Shown here piece after piece: positions 1-6,964 of a stretch of DNA of 64,000 nucleotides (positions within the stretch are counted from its first letter, which is position 1; every line of letters begins with the position of its first letter). The notes under the pieces were generated by a model that did no database searches, had not been told where the DNA came from, and was given only the letters and a program-made list of their open reading frames with translations. The translations under genes and the position numbers were made by a program. This DNA is from Corynebacterium jeikeium (lineage in GTDB: Bacteria; Actinomycetota; Actinomycetes; Mycobacteriales; Mycobacteriaceae), in the NCBI GenBank assembly GCA_003955985.1, contig CP033784.1:310001-374000 (forward strand), written 5' to 3'.

Positions 1-2
1 TT

Positions 3-1085
3 GTCCTGGGCTTGGTTATTGGTGTGCCCTTGGCGCCGCTAGCTATGGCGCAGGTCGAGAATCAGTCGGGAAAGGTTCTTCTGGGCCTCGGCACGGTGAT
101 TCTGTTCGCCCTGATTGGTCATGCGGTGGGAACAGTGGCAGGGCAGTCGCTGCGGAATACCATTCGCTCGCCGTTGGCAGTCGGCCTGGATTCGAGCCTT
201 GGTGCCATCGTGCAGTCCGTGACTGCGCTGGTAGTGACATGGATGATCGCCGTACCCCTGGCCACCGCCGTGCCCGGGCAGTTCGCCGACTGGGTGCGTG
301 AGTCCAAGGGCATGAACCTCATTGACCAGGTCGCGCCCGACGAATGGAGTGACGGCTTCAGTGGCATCCTCCGTCAGCTCCGCGACGATGGAATGCCCGC
401 CATCGCTCCGCCATTCGGCTACAAGCAGAACGTCCCCGATGAACCCGCCGACCCCAATGTGATTTCACAAGGTGTCGTCGACAGTATTCGACCGTCCATC
501 GTCCGCGTCTTGGGCGAGGCCCCGCAGTGCGAACGCTTGCTGCAGGGCACGGGCTTTGTCATCGCACCGGATCTGATTCTCACCAACGCGCACGTGGTCG
601 CCGGCGCCACCACTGTTCGGCTGGAAACTGTGGTCGGCATGGCTGACGCAAACGTCGTGCACTACGATCCGCTTGACGACGTCGCCTTGCTCCGGACCAC
701 CGACCTACCCCTGGAGCCCATGCAGTGGGCGGACCAGGAAGCTCGTCCGGGTGATGACGCGGTAGTGCTGGGCTTTCCCGAGTCCGGCCCCTTTAAAGCC
801 ACGCCTGCGCGCGTGACGGAGAACATTATTATTCGAGGCCCGGATATTTATTCGTCGACTCGACACGAGCGCCAGTCCTATGTTCTGAAGGCAGATGTGC
901 GCCACGGCAACTCGGGCGGACCACTGATTACGCCACAGGGTCAGATCCTGGGCTTGGTCTTCGGTGCCGGTGTGAACAATGACCAGACTGGTTACGCGCT
1001 GACGCACGCCGAGGTCCAGCCACACATTGATGAGGCGATGAATCACTACGGGGCCATCAGCACGCAGGAGTGCGTGGCGGGGTAA
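3..1085 (+). CDS. MarP-like membrane serine protease (5' partial)
   Basis: Periplasmic trypsin-like protease tethered by an N-terminal CvpA-type membrane domain, as in M. tuberculosis MarP (Rv3671c), which supports acid and oxidative stress resistance. The reading frame is open to the left edge, so the true start lies outside the window. Two hydrophobic segments are visible (around 75-140 and 190-285), then a linker, then the protease. The triad is visible: His in TNAHVVAG (codon at 591), Asp in DDVALLR, Ser in GNSGGPL. A Cys shortly before the protease core and one near the C-terminus could form the disulfide known in MarP. The neighbours (EphE-like hydrolase, holin-family protein) match the mycobacterial order, which supports the call. 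One copy of the CGTCGTNAAGC word lies inside the gene at 671-681. Confidence 0.88.
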   Translation, partial: VLGLVIGVPLAPLAMAQVENQSGKVLLGLGTVILFALIGHAVGTVAGQSLRNTIRSPLAVGLDSSLGAIVQSVTALVVTWMIAVPLATAVPGQFADWVRESKGMNLIDQVAPDEWSDGFSGILRQLRDDGMPAIAPPFGYKQNVPDEPADPNVISQGVVDSIRPSIVRVLGEAPQCERLLQGTGFVIAPDLILTNAHVVAGATTVRLETVVGMADANVVHYDPLDDVALLRTTDLPLEPMQWADQEARPGDDAVVLGFPESGPFKATPARVTENIIIRGPDIYSSTRHERQSYVLKADVRHGNSGGPLITPQGQILGLVFGAGVNNDQTGYALTHAEVQPHIDEAMNHYGAISTQECVAG

Positions 1086-1168
1086 GCGGCAAGTTGTGTG
1101 TCTGTGGGCAGGGCAGCCCCTAGTCCCAGCCGCAGGAGAGTTCTGGCTGGCTTCAGCCGTGCCGGAGC

Positions 1169-2146
1169 CTAAGATCCCTCCGGCAACCAGTGCAGGTGAT
1201 CTCTGATTGCCTGCACCACAGCCTGCGGTTTCTCTACCGGCAGGAAGTGCCCACAGCCCGGGATGACGCGCACGTGGGTGGAGCTGAGCTCCACCAGCGC
1301 AGGTGGGGTACGAGTGTCCTGCTCGCCGACGAGCAGCACCGTGTGCTCATCGTTTTTCGACGAGCCCTCCATCGCACCCAACCACTTGCGGAAAGCGACC
1401 GGAGCCGGTCGCGTCCACCAATTCATGTGAGCCAGTGCAGGGCGGAGTGCACCACTGGTCAGGCTGTCAGCCATGAGTTCCGCGGTCTGTTTCCCCTCAG
1501 GGGTCTCGGCGAACCCCTCCCCGGCGGTGGACATGGACTCGCGCACGATGCGGTCAATGAGCCGCTGCTGGCGAGCCTCAGCTGCCTGCGTGCTGAACTT
1601 ATTGCGACGCAACCGCGGTACCCGTGGCCGCGAGTCCCACCACGAACGGCGCAGCAGCGGGGCAAGGCTATTGCGGAAGTCCTCCGACCACGGGCTCTTC
1701 AACTGGTTGAGCCACACCTTCGGATGTGCAGCACCACAACCAATAATTCCGGTAACAAGATTCGGCTGCCGCGAGGCCAGCGTCCATGCCACCCACGTGC
1801 CGAACCCCTGACAGACCAGCAGTGCGGTCGAGTGCCCCAACGAGCGAATCGACGAGGCGATGTCCTGGGCCGCCTCAAACGGATCGTAGCCATGCGGTGT
1901 TCGGTCGGACTGACCGTAGCCACGCATAGAAATAGCCACAGCGTGCACGGGGAGGGGGTCGCCCGAGTCGTCGTTAAGCATTGGCAAAACCTCGCGCCAT
2001 TCAAACCAACCGCCAGTCGAGCCGTGAATAAACAACACGAGCGGATCGGAGGGGCGGCCGCACTCGGCGATGTGTAGGCGCTGGCCGCGGACGTGAATGA
2101 GACGATGACGCCAGGGGCCGGTAAGAGAATCGCTGAGGGAGGTCAT
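1169..2146 (-). CDS. Alpha/beta hydrolase, EphE (Rv3670)-like, nucleophile missing
   Basis: Alpha/beta-hydrolase fold protein of 325 aa, placed beside the MarP gene as ephE is in mycobacteria. The oxyanion-loop HGSTGG is at residues 41-46, and a late Asp (GEQDTRTPP) and His (GCGHFLPVEKP) are in the expected places. The nucleophile elbow reads VCQGFG at 111-116 where active relatives have the pattern G-H-D-W-G, so the nucleophile position is Gly. The protein may be non-catalytic or use another residue. The start is taken at the ATG at 2146 because it begins just before the conserved region; an in-frame TTG at 2224 would run through the terminator of the upstream gene. No good ribosome binding site is visible at either start. 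Confidence 0.75.
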   Translation of the reverse strand: MTSLSDSLTGPWRHRLIHVRGQRLHIAECGRPSDPLVLFIHGSTGGWFEWREVLPMLNDDSGDPLPVHAVAISMRGYGQSDRTPHGYDPFEAAQDIASSIRSLGHSTALLVCQGFGTWVAWTLASRQPNLVTGIIGCGAAHPKVWLNQLKSPWSEDFRNSLAPLLRRSWWDSRPRVPRLRRNKFSTQAAEARQQRLIDRIVRESMSTAGEGFAETPEGKQTAELMADSLTSGALRPALAHMNWWTRPAPVAFRKWLGAMEGSSKNDEHTVLLVGEQDTRTPPALVELSSTHVRVIPGCGHFLPVEKPQAVVQAIRDHLHWLPEGS

Positions 2147-2198
2147 GAGGGGAAATACCTTATCCGAAGGGCTTAAACCGGGACTGAATAAGACAAAA

Positions 2199-2222
2199 GG
2201 GCGAGACCAACAAGTCCCGCCC
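2199..2222 (-). terminator. Rho-independent terminator after holin-family gene
   Basis: A 9-bp stem with one mismatch (GGGCGGGAC / GTCTCGCCC on the minus strand), a 6-nt loop and TTTTGTCTT downstream. It lies 18 bases after the stop of the minus-strand gene ending at 2240. A T-rich stretch also lies on the plus side (TTTCTTTTT), so it may act in both directions. Confidence 0.7.
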
Positions 2223-2239
2223 AATTTCTTTTTAAGCCT

Positions 2240-2740
2240 TTAGGTGTACATACCGTTCGACTGCGAAGACTTCTTCGCCGACCCCGACGGCACGACCCCC
2301 TTCAGCTCCTGCATCGACTCGATGGTCTTCTCCGGCTTGCGGATCGACTTGACCTTCTTCAGACCCAGCAGCGCCGCGACACCGGCGATGACCAGCATCA
2401 GAACGAAAACGATGAGGAACGCAGCCCAGGTTGGCAGCCAAAGATCCAGCAGCCAGCCGAGGAAGAAGAAAAAGAAGAACGAGGAGTACAGCGCGACGAC
2501 GCCGGCAACCGCGAAGAAGCCACCGCCAACTGCACCCTTCTTAGCCTCGCCAGCAATTTCAGCCTTGGCCAGCTCAATCTCAGAGCGAACCAGAGCGGAA
2601 ATCTGCGAAGAAGCATTAGACACGAGCTGGCCGATGCTAGCATCACCCGATGCGTTGCTATCCACATCACTCAGCGGGATAGCGGTAACACGCGGTTCGG
2701 TGCCGTCGGTAAAGAGACCCTTCGTATCGTCGTTGCTCAC
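2240..2740 (-). CDS. Phage holin family (putative actinobacterial holin-X) membrane protein
   Basis: Small membrane protein of 166 aa matching the actinobacterial holin-X/phage-holin superfamily III layout (Rv3669-like). It has an acidic soluble N-terminus, an amphipathic helix (about 45-75), two adjacent membrane segments (about 75-125, the first containing a run of six Phe), and a charged C-terminal tail. Despite the family name these are chromosomal housekeeping proteins, not known lysis proteins; the role is unknown. GTG start with a strong AGGAGG at 2749-2754, 8 bases upstream. It is divergent from the Fic-like gene and followed by a terminator. Confidence 0.75.
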   Translation of the reverse strand: MSNDDTKGLFTDGTEPRVTAIPLSDVDSNASGDASIGQLVSNASSQISALVRSEIELAKAEIAGEAKKGAVGGGFFAVAGVVALYSSFFFFFFLGWLLDLWLPTWAAFLIVFVLMLVIAGVAALLGLKKVKSIRKPEKTIESMQELKGVVPSGSAKKSSQSNGMYT

Positions 2741-2944
2741 GTGTACTTCCTCCTACGCAGATGGTTGGAAAAGATGGTTGGAAACTTTAAAACTGCAGTT
2801 ACAAACTGCCATACTACCTCTGATTGTGGGTAGGGCGCGCCATAAGGGCGAAAAAGCCAAGAACTCGTTGAAGTTTTTCTCATCTTTGACCATTTCTATA
2901 TAAGTTTGTCACTTACTTAGCGGTGAAGAATTAGGGTGTGGGAT

Positions 2945-3952
2945 ATGAACAATCAGCCTGAGAACGTGCGTGGAGCCGATGGAGTTGGTGCCGGTGTCGG
3001 AAAGGGTGACGGCAATGGCGCCGGTGTCGGAAAGGGTGGCCTAGCTGGCATGAGCCTGGGTGTGTCCTCCGTGTCGGCGAAGAAGCGCGCAGAGCGTGAG
3101 GCAGCGCAGGCGAAGGCATCTGAATCGGGTGCCGGTCGCGCTGACAGTGCTCCCGCCGCTGCTATTCCGCAGCTTGACCCCAAGGACCCCCTCGCGCCCC
3201 TGTGGCAGCTCGACGGCGTTGCACACGCGGCTGATGTCGCGGCCAAGGCCATCCAGTCCGTCCATAGGCACAAAGCCAACCTGCGCAAGCACAACGTCAC
3301 CGGCTCCGAGTCGGTCCTGCGTGGCGCTCGGGCATCGGCGTGGCTAGAAGGCGGCGAGCCATCGCTTCCCGACGACGGCAACATCACCGATCCCGTACTC
3401 GCAGCAGCCCTGCGGGTTGCCGACACCATTTCCCCGGAGTCAATTGGTGAGACCACCCGCGTGTGGCAGCGCGCTCCGCAGCAGGTGCTGGCCAAGTTTG
3501 CGTTGAACGCATCGCCCGCAGGTGAAACTGAAGACGGTTCCGAGGCGCGGATGAAGGCCGGCCGTCCGGTCGGTGACGACAAGCTCTCGTCTGCGATGAA
3601 GGAGCAGCGTCTGCACGTGCTCGGTGACTTCATCACTGGCCGCAGCCAGATTCATGCTGGTGTGCTCTCGGCGATTGTGCACGGTGAGCTGCTGACTCTG
3701 CGCCCCTTCGAGTATCACAACGGCATCATCGCCCGCGCCGCCTCGCGACTGACAACTGTCGCAACCGGCCTGGATCCGCGTGGCTTGGCCGTGCCCGAGG
3801 TCTACTGGACTCGCCACCGCCAGGAGTATGTCGAGGCCGCAGAGGGGTTTGCGTCGGGAAGCGCCGATGGCCTGCGTGCGTGGATTCTCCTGCACCTGGA
3901 GGGGCTGAAGGCCGGTGCCGTGGAAGCGCGCGGTATCGCCGAAGCGGTGTAG
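2945..3952 (+). CDS. Rv3662c-family protein with degenerate Fic-like core
   Basis: 335 aa, best matched by position and layout to the mycobacterial Rv3662c family. The N-terminal 70 residues are low-complexity Gly/Ala/Lys and contain a DNA-level direct repeat (two copies encoding GAGVGKG-like units). The C-terminal half resembles the Fic fold: helical segments lead to LRPFEYHNGIIAR, which aligns with the Fic motif HPFxxGNGRxxR. The catalytic His is replaced (RPF rather than HPF) and GNGR reads HNGI, so AMP-transferase activity is doubtful. ATG at 2945 is preferred over GTG at 2936 because AGGG at 2933-2936 is then 8 bases upstream. It runs convergently into the SerB-like gene 24 bases away. 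Biological role unknown. Confidence 0.6.
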   Translation: MNNQPENVRGADGVGAGVGKGDGNGAGVGKGGLAGMSLGVSSVSAKKRAEREAAQAKASESGAGRADSAPAAAIPQLDPKDPLAPLWQLDGVAHAADVAAKAIQSVHRHKANLRKHNVTGSESVLRGARASAWLEGGEPSLPDDGNITDPVLAAALRVADTISPESIGETTRVWQRAPQQVLAKFALNASPAGETEDGSEARMKAGRPVGDDKLSSAMKEQRLHVLGDFITGRSQIHAGVLSAIVHGELLTLRPFEYHNGIIARAASRLTTVATGLDPRGLAVPEVYWTRHRQEYVEAAEGFASGSADGLRAWILLHLEGLKAGAVEARGIAEAV

Positions 3953-3976
3953 GCGGGCCGGCTGCCGGATGGTGGG

Positions 3977-4876
3977 TTAGTCGGCCTTTGACTCGTCGTC
4001 GTTGTTGCGCAGTGCCAACAGCGTCGCACCCGCGCCAAGCGCCAGTGTGACGCCGGCAAGAATTGCAGCATTGCGTTTCGACGGCGCGCGAAACAGCGGG
4101 ACGGGATTCCGGAATTGGCGCACAGGCCACTCACGTTCCGTCGCAATCTTGCGCAGGGCGCGATCGGGATTGACCACAACGGGATGGCCGACTGCAGACA
4201 GCATGGGCTCATCAGTGATGGAATCCGAGTACGCAAAGCATTCGGCCAGGTCGAACTGGCGCTTTTCCGCTATCCGACGCATCTGCACGGCCTTGTTTTC
4301 GCCTCGGCAGAAGAACTCCGTTTCACCCGTGAAGAGCCCATCGCGGACCTCCAGCTCGGTGGCCACCACGTTGTAGACACCGAGCGCCTGCGCAATGGGC
4401 TCAACAATCTGCCGAGCCGATGCCGAGATAATGAACACCTGATGCCCCTGTGCGCGGTGTTCACGAATGAGCTCCAATGCCTCGGCGTAGATGTACGGCG
4501 TGATGTTCTGCTCTAGGGTTTCGATGGCGACCTGGCGCAGCTCCCTGGCGCTGTGACCAGCGATAAGGGCGGAAAACTGCTCGCGGGTGGCCTCCATTTG
4601 CGCCTCATCGTGTCCCTGCGACATGTATAGGGCATGGCTGAGCGCCATTTGCAGCATGTCTGTCGGCGAAATGATGCCGCGCTCGAGGAATTGCTTGTTG
4701 AACGCATATGCCGAGCTCTTGGCAATAATGGTTTTATCCAGGTCAAAGAACGCAGCGACGCGAGAGTCAGCGGTGGCGTGGAGGCCTGCAGCGATTTGGG
4801 CATTTTTAGAGCTGCTCGTGTCCGTAGAAGCGTGAGGCTGCGGCGTTGTTGACGCCTTGTTCTCGCCGGTGTTCAT
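3977..4876 (-). CDS. HAD-IB family (SerB-like) phosphatase with C-terminal membrane anchor
   Basis: 299-aa haloacid-dehalogenase-superfamily hydrolase, Rv3661-like. Motif I is FFDLDKT (nucleophile Asp45, Asp47), motif II is in FIISASA, and motif III/IV is in AYSDSITDEPML, all as in HAD-IB enzymes such as phosphoserine phosphatase. A Ser/Thr-rich N-terminus of about 25 residues precedes the domain. A hydrophobic segment near 270-290 (AAILAGVTLALGAGATLLAL) followed by an acidic tail suggests a C-terminal membrane anchor, so serine biosynthesis is not assured; lipid or small phosphate-ester hydrolysis is possible. The ATG start is preceded by GGAG. The 6C RNA follows on the opposite strand, as in mycobacteria. 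Confidence 0.75.
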   Translation of the reverse strand: MNTGENKASTTPQPHASTDTSSSKNAQIAAGLHATADSRVAAFFDLDKTIIAKSSAYAFNKQFLERGIISPTDMLQMALSHALYMSQGHDEAQMEATREQFSALIAGHSARELRQVAIETLEQNITPYIYAEALELIREHRAQGHQVFIISASARQIVEPIAQALGVYNVVATELEVRDGLFTGETEFFCRGENKAVQMRRIAEKRQFDLAECFAYSDSITDEPMLSAVGHPVVVNPDRALRKIATEREWPVRQFRNPVPLFRAPSKRNAAILAGVTLALGAGATLLALRNNDDESKAD

Positions 4877-5130
4877 AGACTCCGAGCTTACCCATGGATG
4901 TCGGACCCGGGGAGAGCATTATGAGTGTTTAACTGCTGGGTGGGGGACTGGGGCGATTGGGCCGGTGGCGGTCGTGGGGGGCTTGGCGGCGATTGGGGCG
5001 CGGCATTTCCTGGGCGCGATTAATCGAGGAAACGTGACATCGAACATATTGGGCATTAAATCCTTTGTAAGGTATTTGCAGATTCCTTGGGATATGTAAT
5101 ACTTGGACGTGGCTGGCCCCTTCTTGTTCT
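4877..5130. other. Intergenic region upstream of 6C RNA
   Basis: Between the SerB-like gene and the 6C RNA. It should contain the SerB-like promoter (minus strand) and the 6C promoter (plus). A TATGTAATACT stretch at about 5093-5103 could serve as an extended -10 region. No convincing protein-coding sequence is seen; the short frame running through it has no ribosome binding site. Confidence 0.4.
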
Positions 5131-5236
5131 TTTTAGAAACAGACTGCGAGGCCGCCCCGGCTCAATCCCCCCCCCGAGCCGGTTAAAGACGCCTCGCGCC
5201 AATCCCCCCCCCCGGCGCGGGGCGTCGCCCCTTTTT
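5131..5236 (+). ncRNA. 6C small RNA
   Basis: Two consecutive hairpins carry C-rich loops, the hallmark of the actinobacterial 6C RNA (B11 in M. tuberculosis). Hairpin 1: CCGGCTC (5157-5163) pairs with GAGCCGG (5176-5182), with AAT plus nine C in the loop. Hairpin 2: 13-bp arms 5188-5200 and 5214-5226, with AAT plus ten C in the loop, followed by CCCCTTTTT as terminator. The location between the Rv3661-like and Rv3660c-like (ssd) genes is the same as in mycobacteria. The 5' end is estimated. In C. glutamicum 6C has been linked to the SOS response and growth; the C-rich loops are thought to pair with G-rich ribosome binding sites. Confidence 0.9.
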
Positions 5237-5270
5237 GGCCCAATGTTGAGGGGTACGTAGTAAAAATTGC

Positions 5271-6836
5271 GGGCTGCAAATGTGAAACTGTATGAGTTTA
5301 TGACACTTTCAAGTGGTAGGTTCAGGCGGTGAATGCATCACCACTTTCGACCAGGAGAAGTAGTGAAGCAAACCCGCCGAACGAAATACAGTGCCATCAA
5401 ACCCATTGCGCTTCAACACATCGCCAACGGGGCATCAGCAAGCGCAGTTGGACGTGAGTTAGGGATACCCTCACCAACTGTCAGGCGGTGGGCGCGACAA
5501 GCCGGAATTGCGATTCAGCACCAATCGCACTGCCCGAAGGTCTCGATGATGCATAAGCATCGCGTGATCTACGAGATGCTTATGGCCGGCTCATATAGTG
5601 TTGCCGAGATTGCCGCGCAGGCTGGGGTGTGCACAACCACGGTGTATAACCGGCGGGCTAGTTTAACCACTATGAATACCCGCAGTCGGATAACACCTGG
5701 TGATGTATCTCGTGTTGGTACTGGTCGGCGGCTAGGGCTGGCCGAACGCTTACTTATTGCCGATTGCCTGCGGGCAGGTCATTCGCACCGGCGTATCGCC
5801 CAGATAGTCTGTCGTAGTCAATCCACTATCAGTCGTGAAATCGCACGCAACAGCGTCGATGGTATCTACGATGCCTATCACGCTGATCAGGCCAGCCGCG
5901 GGCGTCTTGCTCGTCCAAAGCCGCGCAAACTCGATGACAATCGATTTTTGCGCGCCCAGGTTGTCAATCTGCTCAACCGTGGCGCCTCGCCGCGTCAGGC
6001 CAGTGGCAGGTTGGCTGCACTGTGGGGTGATAATACGTCCATGACTATTAGCCACGAGTCGATTTACCAGGCCCTTTACGTACAAGGGGCAGGAAGCTTG
6101 CGCAAAGAACTTGTGTTTGAAAAGTCCTGCCGGACTACCCGGCCAGGGCGTAAACCCCGCTCGCTTCTCGCAGGGGTGCCCAAGCCACGTGGAAAACGCT
6201 GGACTCATGATGCCAATATTTCACTTCGCCCAGCCGAAGCCAATGATCGTGCGGTACCCGGTCATTGGGAAGGCGATTTGATTATTGGCGCAGATGGCAC
6301 CAGTGCTTTAGCGACGTTGGTGGAACGCCGCAGCAGGTTTGTGCTGCTCGGCAGACTCGGCACTGACCATACTGCCGCCAGTGTCAATGAGGTGATGGTA
6401 CGGATGATTCGTCGGCTCAAAGAGTCGATGGACACCACGATTTCGACGTTGACCTGGGATCAGGGGGTGGAGTTTGCCAAACACACGGAGTTTTCTGTCG
6501 CGGAGAATATCCAGGTGTTTTTCGCCGATCCGCATTCGCCGTGGCAGCGAGGTAGCAATGAGCGGATGAATCGGGATATCCGGTTTTATTTCCCCAAAGG
6601 CACCAACTTTACCGATGTCACCGACCAAGAGGTCGCCGAGGCGGAAGCATTGCTGAATAACCGGCCGCGGGTAGTGCTCGACGGGTTAACTCCTCGGGAG
6701 GTAATCTCTGGTGTTATCCATGATGCAATGACCGCCTGACCCTACCAGTCATTTTTCGTGCCATTTTTGTCATAAACACAGTCACTAACTCGCATCGACC
6801 CAACGCCACCTGACATAAACGTAGTCACTAACTTGC
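5271..6836 (+). mobile_element. IS30-family insertion sequence
   Basis: A transposase gene of the IS30 family flanked by related ends. The left end has GTTTATGACA at 5296-5305, the right end the complement TGTCATAAAC at 6768-6777. The right end is doubled: a roughly 43-bp unit (6768-6810) is followed by a second diverged copy starting TGACATAAAC at 6811. The outer flanks (5271-5295 and 6778-6836) also recur beside the mini-element near 15.4 kb, in inverted orientation, so the mobile unit or a larger repeat includes them. Exact boundaries and target duplication are not resolved. It lies between the 6C terminator and the ssd gene. Confidence 0.8.
5363..6739 (+). CDS. IS30-family transposase
   Basis: DDE transposase of 458 aa. 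It has an N-terminal tandem HTH region (ASAVGRELGIPSPTVRRWAR; SVAEIAAQAGVCTTTVYNRR), a second HTH typical of IS30 (LIADCLRAGHSHRRIAQIV), and a catalytic core with GHWEGDLI, LTWDQGVEFA and PHSPWQRGSNERMNRDIR. These give the Asp-Asp-Glu triad with the IS30 signature around the Glu. GTG at 5363 is chosen because AGGAG at 5353-5357 precedes it by 5 bases; an ATG at 5333 is in frame but has no ribosome binding site. The reading frame is intact, so the element may still be active. Confidence 0.88.
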   Translation: MKQTRRTKYSAIKPIALQHIANGASASAVGRELGIPSPTVRRWARQAGIAIQHQSHCPKVSMMHKHRVIYEMLMAGSYSVAEIAAQAGVCTTTVYNRRASLTTMNTRSRITPGDVSRVGTGRRLGLAERLLIADCLRAGHSHRRIAQIVCRSQSTISREIARNSVDGIYDAYHADQASRGRLARPKPRKLDDNRFLRAQVVNLLNRGASPRQASGRLAALWGDNTSMTISHESIYQALYVQGAGSLRKELVFEKSCRTTRPGRKPRSLLAGVPKPRGKRWTHDANISLRPAEANDRAVPGHWEGDLIIGADGTSALATLVERRSRFVLLGRLGTDHTAASVNEVMVRMIRRLKESMDTTISTLTWDQGVEFAKHTEFSVAENIQVFFADPHSPWQRGSNERMNRDIRFYFPKGTNFTDVTDQEVAEAEALLNNRPRVVLDGLTPREVISGVIHDAMTA

Positions 6837-6840
6837 ATTG
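6768..6840. repeat. Tandemly doubled IS30 right end
   Basis: Two direct copies of the element terminus: TGTCATAAAC...AGTCACTAACTCGCAT at 6768 and TGACATAAAC...AGTCACTAACTTGCAT at 6811, a period of 43 bp. The copy near 15.38-15.45 kb has the same doubled arrangement in inverted orientation, so the doubling predates the separation of the two copies. Confidence 0.7.
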
Positions 6841-6889
6841 GTCAGGCCGCGCAGTAGCCATAAGGCAAAGGCGACATGGCGTTCTGCAG

Positions 6890-6916
6890 TTATCCACAGT
6901 CTGAAAATTATCCACA
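6890..6916 (+). promoter_or_regulatory. Two perfect DnaA boxes upstream of ssd
   Basis: TTATCCACA occurs at 6890-6898 and again at 6908-6916, same strand, 18 bp start to start. This is the exact consensus DnaA box. They lie about 50-75 bp before the ssd start, in what must be the promoter/leader of the ssd-tad operon. The genomic context is not oriC-like (no dnaA/dnaN), so transcriptional control by DnaA or DnaA titration is the likelier reading. Confidence 0.65.
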
Positions 6917-6964
6917 GACAGCGAGGTTTTGGCCCCTTGCGGGCATCATTGAATCCGCCCTGTA

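Noticed and set aside
4857-5099. 80-aa frame upstream of the 6C RNA
   Set aside because: No ribosome binding site, no domain, and it crosses the SerB-like start and likely promoters.
5157-5226. Poly-C runs as phase-variable homopolymers
   Set aside because: Both runs lie in loops of perfect hairpins in the known genomic place of 6C RNA; they are part of that RNA.
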